Source: UBA5704 sp036264355 (lineage in GTDB: Bacteria; Acidobacteriota; Thermoanaerobaculia; Multivoradales; UBA5704). From it: 64,000 bases of DNA. How positions within the stretch are numbered: the stretch's first letter is position 1; each line of letters starts with the position of its first letter. Where the stretch lies: contig DATARD010000198.1 in NCBI GenBank assembly GCA_036264355.1, positions 1 through 64,000 on the forward strand. The letters run 5' to 3'. Under the pieces are notes generated by a model. It saw only the letters and a list, made by a program, of their open reading frames with translations, had not been told where the DNA came from and did not search any database. Shown here piece by piece: positions 24,024 to 32,744 of this stretch. Made by a program: the position numbers and the translations under genes.

Positions 24024-27000
24024 ATGAACCCTGTCCGCGAGCCCGCGCCCCAGCTCCTGCACGAGATCTTCGAACGCACGGCCGAGCGCCTGCCGGACCG
24101 GATCGCGATCGAGATCCCCGCCCGCGGCTCGTCTCCACGCCGCCGGCTGACCTACGCCGAGGCCGACGGCCTCGCCAACGCCCTGGCGGCGCGCCTCGCG
24201 CCGCTCCTGTCTGGTGAAGGGACCCGCGAGAGCGTGGTGGCGATCGTCCTGCCGCGCCGCGACCATCTCGTCTACGTGGCGCAACTGGCGGTGCTGAAAG
24301 CCGGTGGCGCCTATACCTGCATCGACCCGGGGATGCCGCCGGAGCGCGTCCGCTTCATCCTGGAAGACTCGCAGGCCGCCGCGGTCATCGCCTGCCCGGA
24401 ATCGGACAGCCTGCTCGCCGCGCTCGAGTTTCCGGTCGACCGCCTGATTCTTCTGGACGAGCTGGATGATCTGGACGATCTGGACGAGGAACCGGCCGCT
24501 GCCGCTCCCCTTCCCCGCCGGCCGTGGCTCGCGCCGTCGACGCTCGCCTACGTGATCTACACCTCGGGCACCACCGGCCAGCCGAAGGGGGTGATGATCG
24601 AGCACCACAGCATCGTCATCCTGGTGCTCTCCGATCTCGAGACGTTCGGGCTCGCGCCCGGCGACCGCGTCGGCCAGAGCTCGTCGGTCGCCTACGACTC
24701 CTCGGTCGAGGAGATCTGGCTCGCCTTCGCCGCCGGCGCGACGCTGGTGCTGATGGACGACGACGTCGTGCGCCTCGGTCCGGACCTCGTGCCCTGGCTG
24801 CGTGCCGAGCGGATCAACGTCTTCTGCCCGCCGCCGACCCTCCTCCGTATGTGCGCCTGCGACGACCCGGAGCGCGAGCTGCCGGACCTGCGCCTGCTCT
24901 ATGTCGGTGGCGAGGAGCTGACCCCCGACGTCGCGAACCGCTGGGCGCCGGGCCGCCGGCTGGAGAACGGCTACGGCCCGACCGAGTGCACGGTCACCGT
25001 GGTGCGCGGGCCGGTGCGGGCCGGCGAGCCGGTGACCATCGGCCGGCCGGTGCGCGGCGCCCGCGCCTGGGTGCTCGACGAGACGCTGGAGGAAGCGGCG
25101 CCCGGCGAGAGCGGCGAGCTGTGCATCGGCGGCGAAGGTGTCGCGCGCGGCTATCTGAACCGGCCGGATCTGACCCACGAGAAGTTCGTCGAGCATCCAC
25201 GCTGGGGGCGCGTCTACCGCACCGGCGACCGGGTGCGCCTCCTGCCCTCGGGCGACTTTCTCTACCTCGGCCGCTCGGACGCGCAGGTGAAGATCCGCGG
25301 CCACCGCGTCGAGCTGTCGGCGATCGAGTCGGAGCTCTGCTCCTGCCCGGGAGTGCGCGCCGCGGCGTGCAAGGTGCAGGAGCTGGGAGCCGGCCATGCC
25401 CGGGAGCTGGTGGCTTTTCTGGTCGCCGAGCCCGGCGATCCCGATCCCAACGGGCGTCCGGATCCGGAGCGCCTGCGCTCGATGCTGCGGGCGCGGCTGC
25501 CGGAGCACATGGTGCCGGTGCGCTATGGCTTCGTCGAAGAGCTGCCGGTCAATCCGTCGAGCGGCAAGCTCAACCGCGCCGCGCTCCCCGACCTCCTTCC
25601 CGATCCGGAGCCGCACCGCGACCTCGTGCCGCCGCGCAGCCCGGCCGAGCAGCTCGTGGCGCGCGCTTTTTCGGATCACCTCCGGCGCGGCGCGCCGGTG
25701 TCGATCCACGACGACTTCTTCCTCGACCTCGGCGGCAACTCGCTGCTCGCCGCGGAGACGGTTTCCAGCCTGCGCAAGCAGGGGCTTACCGCCGCGCTCA
25801 CCGTGCGCGACGTCTACGAGGCGCGCACCGTGGCGGGCGTGGCTTCGCGGGTCGTGCAGGCCACCGGACCGGCTCATCCCGGCGAACGCCACCATGAGAC
25901 ACCGCGCACGCGGCCGTCGGCGTTCGCCGCGCCGGCGCAGCTCGCGTTGATCTTCGTCAAGCTCCTGATCGGCTCGCTGGCCGCCTGGCTCGCCGCGTTC
26001 CGCCTGCTGCCGGCGGTCGCGCGCGGTGCCGGCACCATCACCTTCCTGCTGCTGATCCCGGCCCTGGCGCTCGCCGCCATCGTGGTCTACGCACCGCTCG
26101 CGGTCCTCACGACGGTCGCGGCCAAGAAGCTGCTGATCGGCCGCTACCGCGCGGGCCGGCACCCCTATCTGGGGGGCTACCACCTGCGGAGCTGGATCGT
26201 GCAGCAGTTTGCGCGCGCCATCCCCTGGGAGGTGCTCGAAGGCACGGTGCTCAAGAACGCCGTCCTGCGCGCGCTCGGCGCGCGCATCGGCCAGGGCGTG
26301 CACATCCACCGCGGCGTCGATCTGCGCTCCGGCGGCTGGGATCTGCTCACCATCGGCGACGGCGCGACAATCGGCCGCGACGCTTCGCTGGGGCTGCTCG
26401 ACTACGAGGACCAGGAGCTGATCCTCGGCCCGGTCACCATCGGCGCCGGCTGCACGCTCGACACGCGGGCGCGGATGGCGCCGCACAGCGCGATGGAGCC
26501 GGGCGCCGTCCTGGCGGCGCTGGCGATGCTGCCGTCCTACGCGGTGATTCCCGCCGGCGAGATGTGGCACGGCGTTCCCGCGGCGTTCCAGGCCGCAGCG
26601 CCGCCGGAGCCCCCTCTCCCAGCCGGCATCCGGAGTTGGCCCGCGGCGCTGCACGGCGCGGCGCTGATGCTGGCGCGTTCCCTGGTGGCGCAGATCTCCT
26701 TCCTGCCGATGGTGGTGCTCGCGGTGGTCTTCGAACGCCTGTGGAACGCCCGCTGGATCGAAGCGCTCTATGCGCCGTCGAGCTTCGAGGCCGCGCCGAT
26801 CGCGATCGCCCTGGGGATCACCGTCGCCGGCTTCTCGCTCGCCCTGCCGGTCGAAGCGATCGTCGTCCGCCTCCTCGGCACCATCCGGCCGGGCACCTAT
26901 CCTCTCTATGGCTGGACGTCGCTGGCGATCTTCGTCAAGGAGAGAATGGTCGAGGCGGCGGGCAACGGGCTCAGCGGCACGCTCCTCTGGCCGCGCTGGC

Positions 27001-28082
27001 TGCGCCTGGCCGGCATGCGGGTGGGAAGGAACTGCGAGATCAGCACGATCATGGAGGTGATCCCGGAATTGACCGCGGTCGGCGACGAGTGCTTCTTCGC
27101 CGACGGCATCTACCTCGGCCGGCCCTGGCTGCACCGCGGCACGATCACCTGCGGCCAGACGACGTTCGCGAGCAACACGTTCCTCGGCAACCATGTCGTC
27201 GTCCCCACCGGCGCCGAGCTGCCGCCCGGCATCCTGGTGGGCGTCTCTACCGTCGCCGACGCCGGCCGCACCCGGCCGGGCAGCTCGTGGTTCGGCAATC
27301 CCGCCTTCGAGCTGCCGCGGCGCGAGATCGTCGCGAGCGACCGCCGGCTCACCTACGACCCCGAGTGGTACCGCTACGCGGCGCGGGTCTTCTGGGAGGG
27401 CCTGCGCCTGCTGGTCCCGGTCCTGCCGGCGCTGCTCGGCATCCTGTGGCTCAAGATGCTGCCGCACTGGGAGGCCACGGAGACCCCTGTCAAATTCTTT
27501 ACACTGACGCTGCCGGCCTTCACCGCCGCCGCGGGAGCGATCCTCCTCGCGCTCGTCCTCGGTTCCAAGTGGCTGCTCCTCGGGCGGGTCCGTGCCGGCC
27601 AGCATCCTTTGTGGTCGTGCTGGTGCAGCCGCTGGGATTTCCTCTACGTCCTCTGGGCCGCCTATGTGCGCGGGAGCCTGACCAACTTCGACGGCACGCC
27701 GTTCATGGCCTGGTGGCTGCGCGCCCTGGGCTCCCGCATCGGCCGCCGCGTCGTGCTCGGCATCTCTTTCGCCCAGATCGTCGATCCCGACATGCTCGCG
27801 ATCGGCGACGACGCCACCGTCTCCTGTCTCCTCCAGCTCCACAGCTTCGAAGACCGGGTGCTCAAGATCGCGCCCTCCCGGATCGGCGCCCGCTGCACCG
27901 TCGGCCACAACGCCGTGCTCCTCTACGGCGCCGACATCGGCGACGGCGCGCGGGTCGAGGACGGCAGCGTGGTGATGAAGCACGAGACTCTGCTTCCCGA
28001 TCAATATTACGTCGGCTGCCCCACCCGTCCCGCCGCCGCGCCGGACGAAGCACGGCCGGTCCGCGCGTCGGCCGCGGCGTAG
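24024..28082 (+). CDS. Pls/PosA-type non-ribosomal peptide synthetase (A-T-membrane-LbH)
   Basis: 1352 residues from ATG 24024 (an upstream ATG at 23889 adds an unlikely leader). The adenylation domain shows A3 YTSGTTGQPKG at about 178, A5 NGYGPTEC at 315, A7 YRTGDR at 398 and A10 NPSSGKLNR at 510. The carrier domain DLGGNSLLA has its phosphopantetheine Ser at 573. After about 635 there are membrane helices and, in two blocks, left-handed beta-helix hexapeptide repeats (RIGQGVHIHRGVDLRSGGWD; RVVLGISFAQIVDPDMLAIG). This is the architecture of epsilon-polylysine-synthetase-like enzymes, which activate one amino acid and polymerise it at the membrane without condensation domains. The substrate cannot be read by eye. 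Confidence 0.88.
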   Translation: MNPVREPAPQLLHEIFERTAERLPDRIAIEIPARGSSPRRRLTYAEADGLANALAARLAPLLSGEGTRESVVAIVLPRRDHLVYVAQLAVLKAGGAYTCIDPGMPPERVRFILEDSQAAAVIACPESDSLLAALEFPVDRLILLDELDDLDDLDEEPAAAAPLPRRPWLAPSTLAYVIYTSGTTGQPKGVMIEHHSIVILVLSDLETFGLAPGDRVGQSSSVAYDSSVEEIWLAFAAGATLVLMDDDVVRLGPDLVPWLRAERINVFCPPPTLLRMCACDDPERELPDLRLLYVGGEELTPDVANRWAPGRRLENGYGPTECTVTVVRGPVRAGEPVTIGRPVRGARAWVLDETLEEAAPGESGELCIGGEGVARGYLNRPDLTHEKFVEHPRWGRVYRTGDRVRLLPSGDFLYLGRSDAQVKIRGHRVELSAIESELCSCPGVRAAACKVQELGAGHARELVAFLVAEPGDPDPNGRPDPERLRSMLRARLPEHMVPVRYGFVEELPVNPSSGKLNRAALPDLLPDPEPHRDLVPPRSPAEQLVARAFSDHLRRGAPVSIHDDFFLDLGGNSLLAAETVSSLRKQGLTAALTVRDVYEARTVAGVASRVVQATGPAHPGERHHETPRTRPSAFAAPAQLALIFVKLLIGSLAAWLAAFRLLPAVARGAGTITFLLLIPALALAAIVVYAPLAVLTTVAAKKLLIGRYRAGRHPYLGGYHLRSWIVQQFARAIPWEVLEGTVLKNAVLRALGARIGQGVHIHRGVDLRSGGWDLLTIGDGATIGRDASLGLLDYEDQELILGPVTIGAGCTLDTRARMAPHSAMEPGAVLAALAMLPSYAVIPAGEMWHGVPAAFQAAAPPEPPLPAGIRSWPAALHGAALMLARSLVAQISFLPMVVLAVVFERLWNARWIEALYAPSSFEAAPIAIALGITVAGFSLALPVEAIVVRLLGTIRPGTYPLYGWTSLAIFVKERMVEAAGNGLSGTLLWPRWLRLAGMRVGRNCEISTIMEVIPELTAVGDECFFADGIYLGRPWLHRGTITCGQTTFASNTFLGNHVVVPTGAELPPGILVGVSTVADAGRTRPGSSWFGNPAFELPRREIVASDRRLTYDPEWYRYAARVFWEGLRLLVPVLPALLGILWLKMLPHWEATETPVKFFTLTLPAFTAAAGAILLALVLGSKWLLLGRVRAGQHPLWSCWCSRWDFLYVLWAAYVRGSLTNFDGTPFMAWWLRALGSRIGRRVVLGISFAQIVDPDMLAIGDDATVSCLLQLHSFEDRVLKIAPSRIGARCTVGHNAVLLYGADIGDGARVEDGSVVMKHETLLPDQYYVGCPTRPAAAPDEARPVRASAAA

Positions 28083-28146
28083 GGCCCTCCCCCCCGCCCT
28101 CCATAGGCGTGAATCCCAAAGTAGTGTCGAGACATCCAGCAAGAAC

Positions 28147-28406
28147 GCAGAGAAACCCGCTGCGTACGCCGAGAAACCAGAAAAATTCTCGGCACACTTC
28201 GCGAGTTGCACGACGCTCCAACGCAAAAAAGCAGAGAAACCATAGAGATACGCGGAGAAATAGCAGACGAAAGCAGAGAATATAGCGATGTAAGCAGAGA
28301 ATCTCGGCCAGAAAGCAGAGAACTGCGCGGCGTGAGCCTTGGTTTGCAGCGCGGCAAGGGTGGATTGCGGCGCGGATGCGGAGAATTGCCGGATTGTCTC
28401 GACATC
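28147..28406. repeat. Array D: 21-bp phased repeat, anchors GCAGAGAA and TTGC
   Basis: GCAGAGAA or a close variant starts at 28147, 28168, 28231, 28252, 28273, 28294 and 28315. All are multiples of 21 bp apart; the copies due at 28189 and 28210 have decayed. In the same phase a second anchor (T/C)TGC starts at 28323, 28344, 28365 and 28386. The units otherwise differ. The array fills the space between the synthetase gene and uma2. Bases 28083-28146 and 28407-28513 show nothing else. Confidence 0.85.
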
Positions 28407-28513
28407 CGCGGAGGTGTCTCCCGGAGCCGAGCGCAGAGGGAGAGGCGAGACGGAGCGGGCAGTGGAGGAATGACGCGGGGGCCTGAAGGTTTGGTGTCCT
28501 GTATAGTCTCCCC

Positions 28514-29098
28514 ATGGCCTCGGAACCGAAACACCGGCTCACCGTCCAGGACTACCTGACGCTGGAGCGCCGCGAGGAAACGCGGAGCGAATACCTCGAC
28601 GGCGAGATGTTCGCGATGGCCGGCGCCAGCCATGAGCACAACGTCATCGTCACCAATCTCGTCGCGGCTCTGCGCCCCCAACTCCGAGCCCGTGGCTGCA
28701 CCCTGTATGCCAACGACATGCGGGTGCGGACGCCGACCGACTTCCTGGCCTATCCCGACGTCATGGCCCTGTGCGGGGAGCGGCGGTTCGACGATCCCCG
28801 GCGTGACACGATCCTCAATCCGACGCTGATCATCGAGGTTCTCTCGCCGTCCACCGAAGAATACGACCGCGGCACGAAGCTCCCTCATTTTCGCGAGATC
28901 GCCTCGCTCTCCGAGGCGCTGCTGATCGCGCAGGACAGGCCACACGTGGAGCACTACATCCGGCAGGCAAGAGACCGCTGGCTGTTGATCGAGATCAGCG
29001 ATGCTCTTCACACCCTCGAGCTGCCGTCCATCGGCTGCAAGCTGTCCCTCTCGGATGTCTATGAGGACGTATTCGAGGACGCGCCGGGCCTGACCTAA
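28514..29098 (+). CDS. Uma2 family (DUF820) PD-(D/E)xK endonuclease-like protein
   Basis: 194 residues starting MASEPKHRLTVQDYLTLERR. The Uma2 hallmarks are EYLDGEMFAMAGASHEHNVI, NDMRVRTPTDFLAYPDVMAL (active-site Asp), LIIEVLSPSTEEYDRGTKLP (E-x-L-S with the following K) and a closing LSLSDVYEDVF. The fold is that of restriction-type nucleases. The family is abundant in cyanobacteria and Acidobacteria, often alone, with unknown biology. Here it lies between arrays D and E, each within about 300 bp. Confidence 0.88.
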   Translation: MASEPKHRLTVQDYLTLERREETRSEYLDGEMFAMAGASHEHNVIVTNLVAALRPQLRARGCTLYANDMRVRTPTDFLAYPDVMALCGERRFDDPRRDTILNPTLIIEVLSPSTEEYDRGTKLPHFREIASLSEALLIAQDRPHVEHYIRQARDRWLLIEISDALHTLELPSIGCKLSLSDVYEDVFEDAPGLT

Positions 29099-29176
29099 AG
29101 GCTCATTCACCGCCCACGTTTGCCTCCTCCGCCGTCCCTCTGCTAGGGTTCTGCTCTCTCAAAGGAGACAGAATCC

Positions 29177-29365
29177 ATGGCGAGACGAGGCGGTTTCAGG
29201 ACGCAGGCTCCGAAGCAGGCTACGCTGGGAATCTCCGTCGTCCTCTGGCTGATCGGGCTTCTGAACGGGCTCCGGGTCATCGCTCTGCCCAACAACCTTG
29301 GATTCTGGGCGCTGGTCGTCGCAGGCGCTCTGCTCATCCTCGGTTGCCTGATCGACGGGCTGTAG
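29177..29365 (+). CDS. Small two-helix membrane protein
   Basis: 62 residues from ATG 29177, with a strong AAAGGAGA site 8 bp upstream. A basic leader (MARRGGFRTQAPKQA) precedes two transmembrane helices (LGISVVLWLIGLLNGLRVIA and FWALVVAGALLILGCLIDG). The pattern fits tiny inner-membrane proteins. It follows uma2 by 78 bp and may share its transcript. No family is recognised. Confidence 0.6.
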   Translation: MARRGGFRTQAPKQATLGISVVLWLIGLLNGLRVIALPNNLGFWALVVAGALLILGCLIDGL

Positions 29366-29373
29366 GCCCGACC

Positions 29374-29590
29374 GGGAGCTCAATCCGCCCCAGGGCAAGT
29401 TCAATCTGCCCCAGGGCAAGTTCAATCCGCCCCAGGGAAAGTTCAATTCGCCCAGGGCAAGTTCAATCCGCCCCAGGGCAAGTTCAATCCGGACGAGGGC
29501 AAGTTCAATCCTGAACGAGGCGGATTGAATCCTGAGCGGGGCATCTTCGACCGGCAGAGGGCCCGCTTCGATCCTGAGAGGGGCGCGAGT
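29374..29590. repeat. Array E: 21-bp phased repeat, consensus AAGTTCAATCCGCCCCAGGGC
   Basis: TTCAAT (or TTGAAT, TTCGA) recurs with its second T at 29380, 29401, 29422, 29443, 29463, 29484, 29505, 29526, 29547 and 29568. Every step is 21 bp except one of 20 bp, where a C is lost. The first seven units are nearly identical; the last three drift. The unit contains the inverted repeat GCCC-CA-GGGC. The single 20-bp step breaks the heptapeptide reading, so it is not coding. Confidence 0.9.
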
Positions 29591-29607
29591 CGCAGGCGGC
29601 GTGACGC

Positions 29608-30525
29608 TCAGGTCAGGACGTTGCGCAACGCCGTCCGCCCCTCGCGGACGAGGTCGGCATCGCCCACGTCGGCGCCATAGACCAGGATCGCCACCGCCGA
29701 GAAGAGGGCCCGGAAGCGGGCCTTCTTCCAGATGGGCTCGGCGATGGGTCCATACTCCGCGCGGAAGGCATCCCGTGCCGCCGCGGGCAGGAAGCCGCAG
29801 GCGAGAGACAGGTCGATCGCCGGATCGCCCAGGTGGACGTCCCCCCAGTCGATGACGCCGCACGGCGCGCCCGCGTCGTCCACCAGCACATGCCGCGCGT
29901 AGAGATCCCCATGCACCAGAACCGGCCCGTCGGAAGGCAACCCCGCCGGCATCGACTCGGCGATCTCCCGCCACCGGCTGACGTCACCCAGCAGGCCCTG
30001 CGCCGCCAAGCCGTCCAGGCGCTCCAGAACCGCTCCGCGCCGCGCCTCCACGTCCATGCGAGCCATCGTGTCCGGCCCCACACCTGCCCCGGACGCCACC
30101 GCGGAAGGAATCGCGTGCAGCGCGCGCAGAAAACGGCCGAGAGGCGCCGCGGCCCGCACCCGTTGATCGTCCGAAAGATCCGCCCGGCACGCCGTCTGTC
30201 CGGAGAGCCGCCGGTATCCTGCGAACGGCCAGGGAAACCGCTCCTCGGGCTCGCCGGAAAAAACCGGCAGGGGGATGGGGAGAGGCAACCGCGGAGCGAT
30301 CACCGGGAGCACCGCCACTTCCGTCCGGATCAGCTCGACCGCGATCGTGCGGCGAGGAAACCGGAAGATCCATTCTCCATTGACCAGGTAGGCAACGTTG
30401 TCCCACCCCTCGCTCGGCGCCTCGACGCCCACCGGCGCCAACTCCGGGAACTGATCTTCAATCAGATCCCGCGCCAGCTCGGGGGCTACGCTGCGCTCAG
30501 CGGTCCAGGGCGGGGGCGCGGTCAT
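29608..30525 (-). CDS. Aminoglycoside phosphotransferase (APH) family kinase
   Basis: 305 residues with the APH fold. The N-lobe carries GWDNVAYLVNGEWIFRFPRR. The catalytic loop is VLVHGDLYARHVLVDDAG (H-G-D with catalytic Asp, then N replaced by H at the metal position). The metal-binding GVIDWGDVHLGDPAIDLS follows. The family phosphorylates antibiotics or small hydroxyl metabolites; this one is a distant member and resistance should not be assumed. It overlaps the nucleotidyltransferase gene by 29 bp and is the last gene of a three-gene operon. Confidence 0.82.
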   Translation of the reverse strand: MTAPPPWTAERSVAPELARDLIEDQFPELAPVGVEAPSEGWDNVAYLVNGEWIFRFPRRTIAVELIRTEVAVLPVIAPRLPLPIPLPVFSGEPEERFPWPFAGYRRLSGQTACRADLSDDQRVRAAAPLGRFLRALHAIPSAVASGAGVGPDTMARMDVEARRGAVLERLDGLAAQGLLGDVSRWREIAESMPAGLPSDGPVLVHGDLYARHVLVDDAGAPCGVIDWGDVHLGDPAIDLSLACGFLPAAARDAFRAEYGPIAEPIWKKARFRALFSAVAILVYGADVGDADLVREGRTALRNVLT

Positions 30526-30979
30526 TTCCGCCGTCGGCTTCGTCGAGAGCCACCCGGTCCTTGAGGCGCCTGATCATCGCGGCGTTGATCCTGCGGGCGA
30601 TCGGAGCCCAGTCATACCAGTCGATCATCGCTTTCGCCTTGAAACGGGACCAGAGACCGGCCTCTCGCTCGAAAAGGAGAACACCGTCGCGGGTCATCTC
30701 GAAGCGCAAGAGAGGAGGGGCCTCATCGAGGAGGATCACATGGACCGGACGGCGAGCGGCTCGCCCCAACTGGGCCTCGACCTCGAAACGAAGCGCCGGA
30801 CTGTAGGGATCGAGCAAGATTCCGAGGTCGACGTCGCTGCCGGGCCGGTCCGTGCCGCGAGCCGTCGAGCCGAACAGGATCGCCATTTGAAGCTCCGGCC
30901 GATTGCGCATCTGTCCGCGGAGCTTTTCCACCAAGTCCATGGCCTTCATCCTATCTGAAGGTGGCACGACCGCGGTCAT
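30497..30979 (-). CDS. MNT-type nucleotidyltransferase
   Basis: 160 residues. The signature FGSTARGTDRPGSDVDLGIL is the pol-beta superfamily G-S-x-x-R-G-x(5)-S-D-x-D with both metal Asp residues. The C-terminal part (RFKAKAMIDWYDWAPIARRI) is helical. I chose the ATG at 30979 because it overlaps the upstream stop as ATGA; an ATG at 30949 is also possible. MNT domains act in HEPN-MNT antitoxins and antibiotic nucleotidyltransferases. No HEPN gene is adjacent; instead an APH kinase follows, a pairing seen for small-molecule modification. Confidence 0.78.
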   Translation of the reverse strand: MTAVVPPSDRMKAMDLVEKLRGQMRNRPELQMAILFGSTARGTDRPGSDVDLGILLDPYSPALRFEVEAQLGRAARRPVHVILLDEAPPLLRFEMTRDGVLLFEREAGLWSRFKAKAMIDWYDWAPIARRINAAMIRRLKDRVALDEADGGNDRAPALDR

Positions 30980-31686
30980 GGCTCCGCCTTGCGCCGCTCT
31001 TGGACCAGCCTCCCCACCTCCCAGGGCACCAACAAGATCAACATCGCCACCGAGACCAGCAGGATGATGGGGACCAGTCTCAGCGGCCAGGGGCCGAGGA
31101 CGTCGATGAGGCTCGGCTGATCGGGCCGCGCCCTGCCGACGTAGCCGTAGTTCCACCCGAAGGCGAGATCGAGGGCGAGCGCCAGGGTCAGGTACATCCA
31201 GGCGCCGAGGTAGGCGTAGCGGAAGTCTTTCCAGGTGGGCCGGAAGCGGCGGGCCGCGAGGTCGTACAGCGCGGTGCCGATGATCGTGCCGTGAAAGATC
31301 CAGAAGATCCAGAACCCGGGCTTCCCCGGGCCGTCCTTGAGATCCGGCGTGAAGATACCCTGGGAGCTCAAGGCCAGGCCCCAGAAGTAGAGGACGGCGC
31401 GCAGCGGGCGCCACGCCGTGAGCAGCACCAGCGGCACGGCCAGCGAAGTCAGATTGCAGAGCTGAAACGGAAAGGAGTACCGGGGGTCGAAATGCCCGGG
31501 CAGCAGACGCCACACCGTCGCGCCGACCCAGAGAGCCAGGACGAAGCCCGCGAACGCGATCTCCCCACGCGCCGGCGGAGCGTCGTGCGCACGCCGCCGC
31601 CGGAGCGCGACGGCCACCAGGGTGACCATCAGAAGCGCCGCGACCGTCGCGGCATGCATCCCGGAGAAGGGGCGGAAGGTGTCCAC
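30976..31686 (-). CDS. YwaF/TIGR02206-type membrane protein
   Basis: 236 residues, about seven transmembrane helices. The family motifs are SFPFQLCNLTSLAVPLVLLT (lipid-facing F-x-x-C-x-x), FHGTIIGTALYDLAARRFRP and GWNYGYVGRARPDQPSLIDV, with the LGPWPLRLVP segment. The family is a set of bacterial integral membrane proteins of unknown function, distantly related to eukaryotic TMEM164. It is the first gene of an operon with the nucleotidyltransferase and APH kinase. Confidence 0.82.
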   Translation of the reverse strand: MDTFRPFSGMHAATVAALLMVTLVAVALRRRRAHDAPPARGEIAFAGFVLALWVGATVWRLLPGHFDPRYSFPFQLCNLTSLAVPLVLLTAWRPLRAVLYFWGLALSSQGIFTPDLKDGPGKPGFWIFWIFHGTIIGTALYDLAARRFRPTWKDFRYAYLGAWMYLTLALALDLAFGWNYGYVGRARPDQPSLIDVLGPWPLRLVPIILLVSVAMLILLVPWEVGRLVQERRKAEP

Positions 31687-31701
31687 CGCGTCCTCGGTCT
31701 C

Positions 31702-32661
31702 CTACGGCAGGAGCTTGAAGACGTCGATGATGATGGAGTCGTCGAGGATGCCCGCGTTCCGCGCGTACGGCTGCTGCGCTCCCGCCCGGGTCAGGCCGTA
31801 CATGACCTCCAAGGTTCGCAGGAGGTTGACGTGGGTGATCCCTTTGCCCTCGGCATACTCGCCGGCCTTGATGTGGGCCCCGGCGAAAATGGTGGCGATG
31901 CGGTTGCGCTTGCGCGGGTCCGGCGAGGCGGGATTGGTCAGGCCGATCGGCCCGTGGTCGTTCTCGTCGAAGGTGACGATGAGCAGGCTCTTGTGCTGCT
32001 TCGCCCATTGGTAGTAGCCGTCGAGGTGCTGCTTCAGCCACTGGTCCCCGGCGGTGATGCTCGCGGGGATGCTCCCGTTGTGCATGTCATGGACGAGGTT
32101 CGGGATGACGAACGACACAGTGGGAAGGGTGGAGTAGTCCTGCGGGAGCTCCGTCAACGGCGCATTCGCCGCGCGCGGGACGTTGCTGAAGCTGACCCAG
32201 GGGGCGTGCTTGCGCGCATAGAGCCCCGCCTTGTGGACCCGCGATCCGGCGGCCGGCAGGTCTTCGGAGTAGCCCTTGAACGTGCGGCCGGCCTGGAACA
32301 GCTCCGACGCCAGATTCGGCTCCCCGATGGGATCGTCGGGCACCAGGTCGAAGTATCCGACGCCCTGGTTGCTGCCGGAGAAGAGCCAGAAGTAGTTCCC
32401 CTCGCTGTGGTGCTCCTCCGCATACATCTGCGTGAAGCTCGCCCCTTCAGCTTTCAGGGAGTTGATATACGGCGCCGCGGCGCTGCCGATGATCTCCTCG
32501 TAGTCCTTGTTCTCCTCGACCACGATGACCACATGGTCGTAGACCGGCTTCCCCACCGGCCAGGGGATCTTCGGAGCAGGGGTGGCCGCCTGGGCCGATT
32601 TGCGGTGACAAGCCGGGAGAAGGATGAGAGCGAGAGCGAGGAGGAGGTAGATGCGCTTCAT
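31702..32661 (-). CDS. Phosphoesterase-family lipoprotein (acid phosphatase / phospholipase C type)
   Basis: 319 residues from MKRIYLLLALALILLPACHR, a lipoprotein signal with lipobox LPAC (Cys acylated). The metal and nucleophile regions of the phosphoesterase family are visible: VVIVVEENKDYEEIIGSAAA near the N-terminus, EEHHSEGNYFWLFSGSNQGV, VSFVIPNLVHDMHNG and LLIVTFDENDHGP with the D-E-N-D-H metal site. It would cleave phosphate esters in the periplasm. It lies 15 bp upstream of the ywaF-like gene on the same strand and could head that operon. Confidence 0.82.
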   Translation of the reverse strand: MKRIYLLLALALILLPACHRKSAQAATPAPKIPWPVGKPVYDHVVIVVEENKDYEEIIGSAAAPYINSLKAEGASFTQMYAEEHHSEGNYFWLFSGSNQGVGYFDLVPDDPIGEPNLASELFQAGRTFKGYSEDLPAAGSRVHKAGLYARKHAPWVSFSNVPRAANAPLTELPQDYSTLPTVSFVIPNLVHDMHNGSIPASITAGDQWLKQHLDGYYQWAKQHKSLLIVTFDENDHGPIGLTNPASPDPRKRNRIATIFAGAHIKAGEYAEGKGITHVNLLRTLEVMYGLTRAGAQQPYARNAGILDDSIIIDVFKLLP

Positions 32662-32744
32662 GAGGAGCACTCTACTACGGCCCGTTTTCAGATAAAGTCC
32701 CCCACTGCCTTGCGGCCCTTTTTTTGGATGACGGAGGTGGACTG

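Noticed and set aside
23877..28226. 1449-codon minus-strand frame opposite the synthetase
   Set aside because: Composition is typical of an antisense shadow; the plus strand carries all NRPS motifs.
29374..29590. Protein-coding heptapeptide repeat on the minus strand (LNLPWGG)
   Set aside because: A 20-bp unit breaks the frame, there is no start, and the same period occurs elsewhere with 22 bp.
29608..30525. Antibiotic resistance gene call for the APH protein
   Set aside because: The family also acts on ordinary metabolites, the Asn of the catalytic loop is replaced, and there is no mobile context.
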